In this document: in pieces, positions 1 through 9,964 of the stretch
Numbering within the stretch: position 1 is the first letter of the stretch
Layout of the letters: the number at the start of each line of letters is the position of its first letter
DNA from: Tethya wilhelma
Lineage: Eukaryota; Porifera; Demospongiae; Tethyida; Tethyidae
Direction: 5' to 3'
Assembly (NCBI GenBank): GCA_964030475.1
Contig: CAXIPT010000006.1
Coordinates: 3,941,938 to 4,005,937 of the forward strand
Length of the DNA: 64,000 nt
Notes under the pieces: generated by a model
Seen by the model: the letters and a program-made list of their open reading frames with translations, nothing else
Databases searched by the model: none
What the model was told of the DNA's origin: nothing
Translations under genes and position numbers: made by a program

Positions 1-69
<69 letters not shown>
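1..69. repeat. (CA)n microsatellite at window edge
   Basis: An uninterrupted CA dinucleotide run starts at base 1, so the true repeat extends beyond the window. Confidence 0.97.
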
Positions 70-71
<2 letters not shown>

Positions 72-1500
72 GTGGGTGTTTAATTATGTTTTAGGAGAAG
101 TACCAAGAAGGTGATGAAGAATGGAAAGAAAACAAGGAGTGTCAATGGCTTCAGGCAACTGCAAACTAACATTCACCTAGCCATAGTTTCAAATCACAGT
201 TGTAACATGTACGATTACATGTATATCAATGGTTACTAGTTACAACATTATGGATACAACAGGTTGAACGTACCACAGTATATGCATGTCTAGTAAATGG
301 CTGTGGAGTCTCCTTCTCACTTCATTTCCTCCCTAAAGTAATTACATCATATCTGGGAATCCCCCTAGTTTTCAGCAGGTATGCTAGAGAGCTATAAAAA
401 ATAGTAGTTTTAAGTCCAGTTCACATACACATACCAATGAAAGCACATGCATTGTACACTCATGCAATGATTCATAGCTTCCTTTTGCAAGTACACACTG
501 GCAAGTTATTTAACTGTCATTTTGAGTTTTGACTTTTAAGTTTTCCACCGTCCCTGAAAAGCTAAACTTAGGCCCATGATTACATAATGGATTGTGCACA
601 TGCATGCATGCATGTAGGCCTGACAACACAGTCTCTTAAAGTATACACTATGCACATTCTATAATGCACTTTTGACTACAGCTGTCAGTGTGCTGTGAAT
701 TAGCTCTTTCATCAGCTCACACACTGTTAATAGATTCAGTATACAACTTGATTATGATAATTGCATTGCAGATAGTATAATTATGTCATGCATATTATAA
801 GTGAGGTCTGCTGGCAGTTGTTGCTGTGTATGAGAGTATAGTATTATTATTGCTGTGTCACTGGTGGATGTGTGCACTGGTGTAGCTATAATGCATGTGC
901 TTAGAGATGATGTAGTGGGAAATATTTTTTTTGGTGTAAAATAATAATATATATAAATAATAATAATAATTTATGTTATTTGCTAAATAGGTTAAATAAA
1001 TTTTATAATGAAACAGCATATAATTATACAAAAACACAAATTAAATTGTAAATTAAATATGCTGAGGATTATAGGCTACTCAGTAGCTTAGCTAGATAAC
1101 ATTGGCTAGGTTGTAACTTGTATGGGTTAATTTTAGTCTCTATGACAACAGAGATTGGTACCCAAGTATGCACTCCATAAACCATGAATATAGTGTTGTG
1201 TATAGACAGACCATATTAATTAACACAATATCACTCTAGATCTCTAGATCATGTACACACATGTTCACACACTCTCTCACACCCATACAATTCACAGTAT
1301 CACCTCAATGTGCATGGGTGCACCAGTGCACATCTTGTACGAGAAATACCAAGAAGGCAAGAACCAAGAAAGGAAAGAAAATGAAGAGTGTCAGCGGCTG
1401 CAAACTAACATTCAGCTACAGTGTTGTCACATGTTAATGCAATATTATATAATACTAAACAACATGTAAACCGTTGATACAACCGAGATTGAACTATATA
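70..1500. other. gene-free stretch with a degenerate direct repeat
   Basis: No convincing gene is visible. Two similar segments, about 93-175 and 1336-1425, both encode a short charged peptide beginning EKYQEG and ending near LQ. They look like two decayed copies of one exon or repeat; the first is preceded by an acceptor-like TTTTAG. 940-1030 is very AT-rich. Confidence 0.5.
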
Positions 1501-1543
1501 TAACTATCTAACTCTAACAGTTGAAATGTTCAACTTCTACATT

Positions 1544-2164
1544 TCATGGTTTCTTCTCTTGTGGACGTTCCTTCAACCATTTTGCAAAGCCTGGATTAGC
1601 TTCGATGGAGGCCCTGAGCTTTTGAATCTCAGGAAAGTTTTCAATAGCTTTGGGATTACCCATCAGAAGGAAATCGATACAGCGATAGATGCTGAGATCA
1701 GCATAGGTTAACTTCGAGCCATAACACCAGCCTTCACTCTTTCCATTGTCTTTGATCATCTTCTCAATGGTACCAACATATCGCGGAACATGTGTTTCAA
1801 CAAATTCCTTTTGTAGTTTGGCTTTTCGTGCTTCATCCTTCTCGAAGTGAAAGGCTATCATCTTCGCAGCGAAATCGTCGATGAAATCTGCTATGCCTGC
1901 AATCTCAGCATTTTCGAAATCGTTTGAACCAGCAAGGTTGTACTTCTCACCTAGGTATCGCATAATAGGCCCAGTACCAGCAATAAACTTTCCATCTACC
2001 TTCAACACTGGGAGTTGTCCATATGGGGTGCTGGGCTTCAATTGTGTCCACTCTTCTCCTTGTACACGCTTGTCTTCATACTCCACGCCTGCCACAGCGA
2101 ATATGTAGCGTATTATTTCTCCTCTGCCTTGTGCATTGAAGTAGATAAGCTGATAGGTAGGCAT
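1544..2164 (-). CDS. sigma-class glutathione S-transferase, copy 1
   Basis: Cytosolic enzyme that conjugates glutathione to electrophiles; sigma-class members can also isomerise prostaglandin H2. The reading frame is a single exon of 206 residues, the normal length for the class. The N-terminal thioredoxin fold opens with MPTYQLIYFN; the Tyr before FN fits the catalytic Tyr. The glutathione-binding stretch LKPSTPYGQLPVL contains the cis-Pro, and the all-helical C-terminal domain follows from about residue 80. The frame upstream of 2164 has no further ATG, so this start is preferred. It is the first of five paralogs that share the ending AKWLKERP. The copies differ in sequence throughout, so they are old duplicates and probably not alleles. 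Confidence 0.93.
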   Translation of the reverse strand: MPTYQLIYFNAQGRGEIIRYIFAVAGVEYEDKRVQGEEWTQLKPSTPYGQLPVLKVDGKFIAGTGPIMRYLGEKYNLAGSNDFENAEIAGIADFIDDFAAKMIAFHFEKDEARKAKLQKEFVETHVPRYVGTIEKMIKDNGKSEGWCYGSKLTYADLSIYRCIDFLLMGNPKAIENFPEIQKLRASIEANPGFAKWLKERPQEKKP

Positions 2165-2290
2165 TTTGGCTTGAGAGTTCCCCAATGTATATAGCTTTGA
2201 AGTTTCAGTTTGCTACACAATAATTGTGGCTACACCCACTCATATGATCATATTGATATTATACACGCTGCAAATTTCATTACAACAATA

Positions 2291-2301
2291 CGCGCATGCG
2301 T
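2291..2301. promoter_or_regulatory. NRF1-like palindrome upstream of GST copy 1
   Basis: CGCGCATGCGT matches the core of the metazoan NRF1 site (GCGCATGCGC) and lies about 130 bp upstream of the GST copy 1 start codon. Binding is inferred from the motif and position only. Confidence 0.4.
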
Positions 2302-2626
2302 ATAACCGCTTACGGTACGGGCGGGCGTAGGCCTAGCGCCTAGCGAGCGCCAAGCGCCTCCACGTACTCTATCGCGCGTACTCTAGCTCAAACTGGAGTA
2401 CTCCGAACATGACATACTGTCACATAATCACAACTACATTGTCCTGTAGACTACTAGGATTACTACAGTGCTATACAATCTATTCACATGCAACAAACAA
2501 AGATTTCTTACATATACACACACTAACAATGGACAATAAAAATGACATATAAGGATATTTTCACACACTATACAGTCATAACGGTTCAGAATTTCACATA
2601 GTTTGTAGTTAACAGTTTATACTGCC

Positions 2627-3238
2627 TCATTCATCAGGTCGTTCCTTCAGCCACTTTGCTATGTTCGGCAGTGCACCCACCGTAGCCCTGTTCTTTTGAA
2701 TGTTGGGGAAAGCTTCCAGAACAGTTGGAATAAGTTTCAATAGGAAATCGGTCACAATATAGAGTGACAAATCAGCTAAGGTCACCTTGGAGCCATATAC
2801 CCACCCAGCATCTTGCCCATTGTCAGTAATCACTTTCTCCAGTAATCCCAAATAGTGCGGACAGTGGGTTTCTTTGAGATCCTGCATGAGCTTTTCTTTA
2901 CGAGTTTCATCTGGCTCATAGAAGGTCAAAAACATTTTTAAGACAAGATCCTCCATGCAATCTAGAATGCCTCCAATCTGTGCATTTTCAAAGTCGTTTG
3001 AGCCGAGTAGATCGAACTGCTTAGCAAGGTAGCCTGTAATTGGCTTGCTTCCTGCTAGAACCTTGCCGTCAAACTCTAAGATAGGTACAGTCCCGTACGG
3101 TGTCTTTGGTTTGAGCTCTGGCCATTGCTCTTTTGTGATTCTATTGTCCTCCCATTGGGCTCCACTCTGAGCGAGGATAAATCGGATAATCTCGGCTCTT
3201 CCTCGAGTGTTGAAGTATGTCACCTTGTAGGTAGTCAT
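2627..3238 (-). CDS. sigma-class glutathione S-transferase, copy 2
   Basis: Cytosolic glutathione transferase of 203 residues in one exon. The start MTTYKVTYFN matches the family start; the frame runs open for 48 further codons upstream, but these precede the family start and cross the promoter. LKPKTPYGTVPIL is the glutathione-binding segment with cis-Pro, and the protein ends AKWLKERPDE. It is transcribed away from copy 3, and the two start codons are only 279 bp apart, which implies a shared promoter. Reverse-strand TATATAA lies near 3331-3338, about 95 bp upstream of the start codon. Confidence 0.93.
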   Translation of the reverse strand: MTTYKVTYFNTRGRAEIIRFILAQSGAQWEDNRITKEQWPELKPKTPYGTVPILEFDGKVLAGSKPITGYLAKQFDLLGSNDFENAQIGGILDCMEDLVLKMFLTFYEPDETRKEKLMQDLKETHCPHYLGLLEKVITDNGQDAGWVYGSKVTLADLSLYIVTDFLLKLIPTVLEAFPNIQKNRATVGALPNIAKWLKERPDE

Positions 3239-3517
3239 TTTCAGCCTTGCGATGAATGTTATACTAGGCAGCGAATCGCCTGTAGAAAGTTTGTTGTCTG
3301 CTGTTCGGGCCGTGAGAGCTAGAACAATTTTTATATAAACCACCTGAGGTTGATCTTGAGCGAAGTAGATGGGCGGAGTCAACCAGAGAGCTGATCATCT
3401 ACGTCACGATATGCGCACGCCCACATTTCTTCACCTGGGGCTGCTACATTTGTATAAATTCACATGAGTTTTCATACTACCCCACATGCAACTTCTATCG
3501 TAAGAAAACTAAGGGGA
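3239..3517. promoter_or_regulatory. bidirectional promoter between GST copies 2 and 3
   Basis: This 279-bp spacer separates two divergent GST genes. TATAAAT at 3453-3459 faces + about 65 bp before the copy 3 start codon. TATATAA near 3331-3338 faces -. Both are placed for separate transcription starts; function is inferred. Confidence 0.55.
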
Positions 3518-4129
3518 ATGGCTACCTACAAGCTTATTTATTTCAACGCCAGAGGAAGGGCTGAGCAAGTTCGTTACATCTTTGCTCAGGCAGGAGTAAA
3601 ATACGAAGATGTTCGCGTCGAGGGTGAAAAATGGACAGAATTGAAACCATCAACACCATATGGTGTCCTTCCAGTTGTGGAGATTGATGGTAAAATGCTG
3701 GCTGGTAGCAGAACCATCACTCGTTTTGTTGCTGAGAAGCTTGGTCTAGCTGGATCGAACGAATTTGAAAATGCAGAGCTTGATTCTCTTGCAGACTTCC
3801 TGGATGATTTTGAAGCCTACTTTGTAAAACTTTATGGAGAGAAAGATGAAACTAGGAAGGCTGAGGTCAAGACAGAGATAACCGAGAAGCAAGTTCCACG
3901 ATTCTTGGGTATCCTGGAAAAGCGACTCACACCTAGTGGGTGGATATTCGGATCAAATGTCACCTACATTGATTTTCGTATTGCATTGACGATGGACTTC
4001 ATTAAAATTATGTTAGGTGATGACAAAATTTTGGATAACTATCCTGGTATCAAGAAGCTTATAGATGCGGTCAATGGATTGCCAAACATTGCAAAGTGGA
4101 TCAGTCAGCGTCCTGAGACCAAGTTTTAA
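3518..4129 (+). CDS. sigma-class glutathione S-transferase, copy 3
   Basis: Single-exon cytosolic GST of 203 residues beginning MATYKLIYFN. An in-frame ATG at 3464 lies only 5 bp after the TATAAAT box and is probably upstream of the transcription start, so 3518 was chosen. LKPSTPYGVLPVV carries the glutathione-site cis-Pro. The C-terminal domain contains the family segment LAGSNEFENAELDSLADF. It ends in AKWISQRPETKF, slightly different from copies 1 and 2. Confidence 0.93.
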   Translation: MATYKLIYFNARGRAEQVRYIFAQAGVKYEDVRVEGEKWTELKPSTPYGVLPVVEIDGKMLAGSRTITRFVAEKLGLAGSNEFENAELDSLADFLDDFEAYFVKLYGEKDETRKAEVKTEITEKQVPRFLGILEKRLTPSGWIFGSNVTYIDFRIALTMDFIKIMLGDDKILDNYPGIKKLIDAVNGLPNIAKWISQRPETKF

Positions 4130-4552
4130 GTCATGTATGAAGCTCACTGAAACTGTGACAGTTTATTAGTATTTTATTCTATGCAATACAAGCATAATAT
4201 TATGTTTGTCATAGGTATATATATAATTATAGTGGTTTGTCCATATCTCTTATTGACCAAATTTTGTCATTAAATAATTTTCCAACTTCAAATAGATTTT
4301 TTCTAGAGACAATGGGTGAGTGTTAATTGACATAAGGGCGGAGAATGCATGCGACATGCACAATGCCATGCTTTGCTTTTCAACTGCTGAAAAAAGGTCA
4401 AGTATCATGGTTTTTTTCTGGAATGTGCATCGTGTAATCAATCAGCTTGGCCTATCACGTAAAGTGGGTGGGCTACAACTACGTATGCTTGTCTGAACAA
4501 GAGCGCGAATTTATTGTCGATTTTATTGACCAGTGATCGTGAAATAATTATT
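4130..4552. other. GST intergenic spacer
   Basis: AT-rich 3' flank of copy 3 followed by the short promoter of copy 4. A - strand open frame at 4250-4441 shows no recognisable protein and is not called. Confidence 0.5.
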
Positions 4553-5170
4553 ATGTCGTACAAACTGACTTACTTTGATGCCCGAGGTAGGGCAGAGATC
4601 ATTCGGTTCCTATTCGTACAAGCTGGAGTATCCTACGAAGACAATCGCTTCAAATTTGAAGATTGGCCCAAGGTAAAAGCAACCACCCCATTTGGTACGG
4701 TGCCTATTTTGGAATACGATGGAAAAGTCATTGGTGGAAGCATGCCCATTGCTCGCTTCCTGGCCGAAAAGCCAGAGTTTGGTCTTGCAGGTGCAAATGA
4801 AGTAGAGAATGCACAACTAGCTGGCTTTGTAGACTTTTTGAGTGATTTAGCACAGCGTCTCAATACAGCCAACTATGAAAAAGACGAGGCAAGGAAAGCA
4901 GATTTGAAGAAGGGCCTTGTAGATGAGCATCTTCCAAAGTTCTTCAGTATCTTGGAGAAAAAAATTGCTGAAAACCCAAGTGGATGGCTGTTTGGTTCAA
5001 AAGTCACATATGTTGACTTTCGCTTGTATTTGCTGTCAAGTATTGTGAAGAATACTGTCAATGAAGAGTTCTTCAAAAGCTATCCTGCTGTTGGTAAACT
5101 TATTGCTAGTGTGGAAACCTTGCCAAACATTGCCAAGTGGCTAAAAGACCGCCCTGTGACACAGTTTTGA
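4553..5170 (+). CDS. sigma-class glutathione S-transferase, copy 4
   Basis: Single-exon GST of 205 residues starting MSYKLTYFDARGRAE. The upstream in-frame ATG at 4514 would add 13 residues with no family counterpart. The glutathione-site segment is ATTPFGTVPIL, with Phe replacing the usual Tyr of TPYG. The C-terminal domain is complete and ends AKWLKDRPVTQF. The same-strand spacing to copies 3 and 5 suggests tandem duplication. Confidence 0.93.
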   Translation: MSYKLTYFDARGRAEIIRFLFVQAGVSYEDNRFKFEDWPKVKATTPFGTVPILEYDGKVIGGSMPIARFLAEKPEFGLAGANEVENAQLAGFVDFLSDLAQRLNTANYEKDEARKADLKKGLVDEHLPKFFSILEKKIAENPSGWLFGSKVTYVDFRLYLLSSIVKNTVNEEFFKSYPAVGKLIASVETLPNIAKWLKDRPVTQF

Positions 5171-5370
5171 TCCTTGGTGAACAGGCTCAGGATGGAGTTA
5201 TCGGGGCTCTACTTCTAACTTAATTTGATTGTAAGAAAAATAAATGTATATACATGCGTGCATTATACATGTTGTAACAGAGGAGTGCCAGTTACTCTTC
5301 ATACAGTAACAATGAATCATCATCCTTCTAACAGTCGGGCGGAACCCTGGGTGAAATTCGACAATTGTTT

Positions 5371-5380
5371 GCGCATGCGC
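5371..5380. promoter_or_regulatory. NRF1-like palindrome upstream of GST copy 5
   Basis: GCGCATGCGC, an exact match to the NRF1 core palindrome, lies 114 bp upstream of the copy 5 start codon. Binding is inferred. Confidence 0.45.
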
Positions 5381-5493
5381 AAAATCATACCCACGTGTAC
5401 CTAATTTGATCAAAGGTTCAGAGCATGAGCAGAGTTCAAAGCTCCAGTTGTATGTGCTTCAGCGTTGTCGGTCCATGTACATAATTTACTGAG

Positions 5494-6135
5494 ATGTCGT
5501 CTTCTACCTATAAGCTGACCTACTTTGATATCAGGGGAAGAGCAGAGGTGATTCGTTTCATCTTTGCTCAGGCAGGAATCAAGTACCAAGATGCTCGTGT
5601 TGCATTCGATAGTTGGCCAGCATTGAAACCAAACACACCATATGGTGTCTTGCCAATTCTTGAAGTCGATGGAAAAGTGCTCGGAGGATGTGGTCCCATT
5701 TGCCGCTTCCTTGCGGAAAGATTTGGTCTGAACGGAACCAGCGATCTTGAAAAGGCTGAGCTTGATGGTGTGATGGATTTCCTAAACGATTTCATTACTC
5801 ATGTTAATCGATTCACAATGGCAGAAGACGACATTCAAAGAGAAAAGTTGAGGAGAGCTCTCAAAGATGAACATATTCCCCAAGTTTTCAGTACCCTTGA
5901 GAAAAGAGCTATCACTAACAATGAAAGAAGTGGATCGGGCTCGGGATGGATTCATGGTGGGGCAAATGTAACCTATGTCGATCTTCAGATTGCTACAATC
6001 GTGAAAATGATGAACGATTTGATCGATGAAAATGTCTTTGATGGATATCCTTCTATTAATCATCTCACCAAGGCTGTCGAAAGCTTGCCAAACATTGCCA
6101 AATGGATTAAAGAACGTCCTAATAGCCCTTATTGA
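5494..6135 (+). CDS. sigma-class glutathione S-transferase, copy 5
   Basis: Single-exon GST of 213 residues starting MSSSTYKLTYFDIRGRAE. The glutathione-site segment is LKPNTPYGVLPIL. The C-terminal domain is somewhat longer than in the other copies because of a Ser/Gly insert (NNERSGSGSGW) near residue 148, and the protein ends AKWIKERPNSPY. It is the last GST before the glycosyltransferase array. Confidence 0.93.
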   Translation: MSSSTYKLTYFDIRGRAEVIRFIFAQAGIKYQDARVAFDSWPALKPNTPYGVLPILEVDGKVLGGCGPICRFLAERFGLNGTSDLEKAELDGVMDFLNDFITHVNRFTMAEDDIQREKLRRALKDEHIPQVFSTLEKRAITNNERSGSGSGWIHGGANVTYVDLQIATIVKMMNDLIDENVFDGYPSINHLTKAVESLPNIAKWIKERPNSPY

Positions 6136-7524
6136 CGACACATTATTAAAAGATCGTCATTGATAGAAATAGTGCGCATGCACACTCATATTACATCCAT
6201 AAATTGAGGAAGCCATCTGATAAATTAATTACCATAGCTACACCCACTTCTGGTTTTAAGGTATGCAATACTGAAGCTAGAGGTAAAGGCAGTCAACGTA
6301 GCAGGCACACAATGCACAAACACAACAGCGAGAACCAAGCTCTTAGTCTGCCGTATTAAACTGTCTGCCAAGTACAAGAAAAAGGTACGCGTTTTTCCAA
6401 GATCAATTCAAGTGTACAATGTGCCAATAGCTATAAATGGTCAATAAAATTCCCACCCCACCCCTGCATGTATAAATTATGGCATATACTGTGCTGGCGT
6501 ATTGTCCACTCCCACTGTTTACTACAGCATATAATATTATAGTAGTCCTAGCTCCATTACACCGACGGTATTATCTACGACTATACTATAGAGAAATTCC
6601 AGTTCAGCTTATTTTCATAACCCCTGCTTATTCACATGATTACTCACTAGCTTAGGGTCTACACAGTCTCCTGGGCCAGGCCAGTCTGGTCGCGAGACTA
6701 GGGTCTAGTCTAATCTCGTGAGCCAGACGTTCCGAGAGGGGGAAAAGGAACGTCTGGTAACTGTTGACCACTTTTTGTGTGTAATCGCAGAATGCTGCAA
6801 CTGCCAATCAGATTTCAGTATTTTGTAATTTCGAATTTAATGAGTAAAATTTCCCGCCAAGTCTAAAACCAACCAATCAGATCGTTCTTGTCATGTGAGA
6901 CCATAGCGCTGTACAATCATCGTCCACGAATAAGTTTAGTCCTCATAAATTATGTGAAAGTTGGTCCAGGGTCAACTGACAGCAGTGACCTTGATATTGA
7001 TGATTGTTTGAACATTGAGTATGTGAAGTGAAACTCGATCTGACTGTTTTTGGTCACCTGTTGCACATAGAACTAGATTAAAAGCTAAGAAGAACCTGTC
7101 TTCATTATAGTTTTTATTCTCGATGTTTGTCCTCCCCCCTCCCTTGTTGCACCTCTTGGTGGCGTGTTTGATGAGATGATAATAATAATGAGTCCACGTC
7201 TGCAAGCTTTGTAGGACAAAACTTTCGCCATTTGTGTGTAGAAAATGGCTCACACCCATGAATACTTCACACTGGAGTACACTAAGAAGAAAGCAGCCGC
7301 TAAACTCAAGTCTTCTGGCCAAGAAAATTTTAATTCACGTGACAGGATGCTCTTACGTCACGCTTTTGAAATTCCGATTGCACACGGAAAATGGTCAACA
7401 GTTACCAGACGTTCCTTTTCCCCTCTCTCGGAACGTCTGGCCCGCGAGACTAGGTCTAGTCTATAAATATTTCACAATCGTAATGTTACCTCTCTACCAA
7501 GTTTAGAGAACTGTGACTATAAAA
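6136..7524. other. upstream region of GT14 gene A, with untranslated exon and foldback insertion
   Basis: 6168-6390 resembles the upstream modules of the other GT14 genes and ends in an exon-donor-like GCCAAGTACAAGAAAAAG followed by GTACGC (6367-6384 then donor). A matching acceptor, TTTAG before AGAACTG, lies at 7502-7506. The presumed 5'UTR intron between them contains a foldback element, listed separately. Confidence 0.5.
6703..7463. mobile_element. foldback (non-autonomous DNA transposon-like) element
   Basis: Inverted arms of about 70 bp (about 6704-6775 and 7390-7460) both contain CCAGACGTTCC facing GGAACGTCTGG. GGTCTAGTCT occurs at both outer edges and fits a ~10-bp target-site duplication. 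The paralogous sites at about 21385 and 26165 lack the insert. A 73-codon + frame inside (7245-7466) has no recognised similarity. Confidence 0.7.
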
Positions 7525-8865
7525 ATGGTAACCTACAACAACATGGGCCTACCATTTGAATTTGGGATGAAGACCTATTTCACACTTCTAGTATCTCTGA
7601 CAGTAGGAGCCATGGTAACTATGATGTTGTTAGTATACATACAACCTCCTAAATCAAGCATGCCAAAACCGCTACCAATTAAAGAGTGGGATCCCTCATT
7701 AACTTGTGACCAACCCCCTGGGGGCTTCAAGGCCTGGAGGGATGGTCTGGTGACTGTAATGAAGCCAAAAATTCCACGAGATTGTAAGAAACTGATCAAC
7801 AATGACAAGGAAGAAATAGAGAGAGTGAAAAATGAGAGCAAAGCATGGGAGAATGAACTCTCAGATGACGAATTTCATGAACTGATAAGTAACTGCTCCT
7901 GGCTTCAAGAAGAGCTCTCCAACAATTTATACAACACACAGTTTGAGAAACAATTTCCACTAGCGTTTGCTTTCATAATATTCAAATATCCTCAGCAAGT
8001 TTTTAGACTCATTAAACTACTTTACCGTCAACAAAACATCTTCTGTATTCACTATGATGCAAAATCTCCAGATGAATTTAAAGAAGTGTTTAATAATATG
8101 GCCAAATGTCTTGACAATGTCTTCATTGCTACAACGATATCCCGTGTTGATTGGGGATCTTCTAATCTCATGAAAGCTCAGATGAACTGTTTCTCTGATT
8201 TTGTCAACTTGAGGCCCACATTGCCAGCTCACCGCCATTGGAAGTACGCCCTCAATCTTTGTGGTACAGAGCTTCCTTTGGTCACAAACCACGAGATTGC
8301 CACTTTTCTTAGCACTCTTAACAGTTCTTCCAGTGTCAATGCAGGGATTCAAAAAAAAAATGTCAACTCTTGGAAGAGAATCCATCTTCCTATACCTCAC
8401 AACATGACCTTCTACAAGAGCTCAGGATACAATGCACTCTCGTATGAATTCTTGTCGTACCTTGTTGAGAGCCCAGTGGGAGTGGAAATGTATAAGTACT
8501 TCCTAAAAGCTCAAGTGGCAGATGAACACTTTTACAGCACAGTTTACAGGCATCCTGGAGTTCCCGGGGGATATAGGGAAGAATTGAAGGATACATATAT
8601 TGATATAGTTAAAGCAATATGGTGCTACAGCAAACAAAGCATAGCAGCTTGCCATGGAAAAGTAGTCCACAGTGTGTGCATCTGTGTGGCAGGTGATCTG
8701 CCAGAGATAATGTCCACAGCCAAGAAGTATTCAAATTTTTTCCACAACAAGTATTTGTTAAAGATGGACCACACTGCAATGGATTGTATGGAGGAGAGAA
8801 TTGTGAAACGTAACCAGGAAGAGTATAGGAAGGATTGCAAACTTGATCCAGAATTAGTAGAATAA
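7525..8865 (+). CDS. GT14 glycosyltransferase gene A (core-2/I-branching GlcNAc-transferase-like); 3' end chimeric
   Basis: Predicted type II Golgi membrane enzyme of the GCNT family, which transfers GlcNAc in beta-1,6 linkage to O-glycan or I-antigen branches. A short cytosolic N-terminus precedes one membrane segment (TLLVSLTVGAMVTMMLLVYI) and the lumenal domain. Family landmarks in order: FPLAFAFIIFKYPQQVFRL, FCIHYDAKS, WKYALNLCGTELPLVTN, SGYNALSYEF, DEHFYSTVYRHPGVPGG (Glu about 334, position of the catalytic base in GCNT1), and a C-terminal CVAGDLP with DCMEERIVKR. ATG 7525 is used; ATG 7543 matches the start in gene F. The last nine codons and the 3' flank (8839-9427) are identical to gene B and probably a misassembly; the likely true end is at 9946-9964. 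Acceptor sugar is unknown. Confidence 0.85.
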   Translation: MVTYNNMGLPFEFGMKTYFTLLVSLTVGAMVTMMLLVYIQPPKSSMPKPLPIKEWDPSLTCDQPPGGFKAWRDGLVTVMKPKIPRDCKKLINNDKEEIERVKNESKAWENELSDDEFHELISNCSWLQEELSNNLYNTQFEKQFPLAFAFIIFKYPQQVFRLIKLLYRQQNIFCIHYDAKSPDEFKEVFNNMAKCLDNVFIATTISRVDWGSSNLMKAQMNCFSDFVNLRPTLPAHRHWKYALNLCGTELPLVTNHEIATFLSTLNSSSSVNAGIQKKNVNSWKRIHLPIPHNMTFYKSSGYNALSYEFLSYLVESPVGVEMYKYFLKAQVADEHFYSTVYRHPGVPGGYREELKDTYIDIVKAIWCYSKQSIAACHGKVVHSVCICVAGDLPEIMSTAKKYSNFFHNKYLLKMDHTAMDCMEERIVKRNQEEYRKDCKLDPELVE

Positions 8866-9427
8866 TAGAACTTGTAGGGCTACAATCTATATTTATTGAA
8901 TTCATCAGTTTCACTCCAATCTGAAAAAAAGAATTATAAATAACTCTTTTAATGACTAAGCATGGTTGAAAATTTGAAATTCATGGTCCTGGGTAGTTGT
9001 TATTTTGTGCCCATGCTGTAAAAAAACTGTTTAATTTGATCTTGCTATAGTAAATTATGGTAGACAAGCATACACTGTCTTGACTCTGGTCTTGAGTCGC
9101 AGTTCACCTTCCTCACGTGGTCTCGGATACCTTTTTTAGCTTGTAAAAGGTCAATAATTATTGGTCGATTAGACATCTATTGGAGGAGTCTGACAATCTC
9201 TCTGTTCGCAAGCCAAGTACAAGAAAAAGGTATACATAGCTAACTTGAATAATATTATTATAGATCATAATAAAATTTTCAAGTAACCATCCATGTCCAA
9301 GCTTGACCGGCCAGCTCTAGCTCTATATATAGCTATAATTATTATAGATCTTTTTCATTACATCATAATACGTCACTTTTGGGAGTCTGGATTTTTTTAC
9401 TTATTGCAGCAAAAAAAGCTTGTACAT
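8839..9427. repeat. 589-bp segment identical to the 3' end and flank of gene B
   Basis: As far as can be read, 8839-9427 matches 13531-14119 base for base and ends at the single N at 9428. It includes a stop codon and 3' flank more fitting for gene B. This is either a contig extended into the wrong paralog or very recent gene conversion. Confidence 0.85.
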
Positions 9428-9428
9428 N
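9428..9428. other. contig join (single N)
   Basis: The base after the N restarts inside gene A (9429 equals 8321), so two overlapping contigs were placed end to end. Confidence 0.9.
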
Positions 9429-9964
9429 ACAGTTCTTCCAGTGTCAATGCAGGGATTCAAAAAAAAAATGTCAACTCTTGGAAGAGAATCCATCTTCCTA
9501 TACCTCACAACATGACCTTCTACAAGAGCTCAGGATACAATGCACTCTCGTATGAATTCTTGTCGTACCTTGTTGAGAGCCCAGTGGGAGTGGAAATGTA
9601 TAAGTACTTCCTAAAAGCTCAAGTGGCAGATGAACACTTTTACAGCACAGTTTACAGGCATCCTGGAGTTCCCGGGGGATATAGGGAAGAATTGAAGGAT
9701 ACATATATTGATATAGTTAAAGCAATATGGTGCTACAGCAAACAAAGCATAGCAGCTTGCCATGGAAAAGTAGTCCACAGTGTGTGCATCTGTGTGGCAG
9801 GTGATCTGCCAGAGATAATGTCCACAGCCAAGAAGTATTCAAATTTTTTCCACAACAAGTATTTGTTAAAGATGGACCACACTGCAATGGATTGTATGGA
9901 GGAGAGAATTGTGAAACGTAACCAGGAAGAGTATAGGAAGGATTGCGAGGAATTAGCAGGATGA
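9429..9964 (+). pseudogene. duplicated 3' half of GT14 gene A (assembly duplicate)
   Basis: 9429-9946 repeats 8321-8838 without visible difference (518 bp), then diverges to a different ending, DCEELAG and stop. It has no promoter, membrane anchor or start of its own. The ending resembles gene F (DCEELEEA), so this is probably the genuine 3' end of gene A, displaced by misassembly. It should not be counted as a separate gene. Confidence 0.85.

Noticed and set aside
7234..7506. Open frames inside the foldback element before gene A
   Set aside because: They have no similarity that I recognise and run through the inverted arm; probably chance.
8017..8914. Long antisense frames over the GT14 genes (also at 12652-13606 and 26674-27571)
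   Set aside because: They mirror the sense coding sequence and recur with each paralog; no independent signals.
9293..9964. A separate 223-residue GT14 gene
   Set aside because: Its first part crosses the N at 9428 and the rest duplicates gene A exactly; it is an assembly product.
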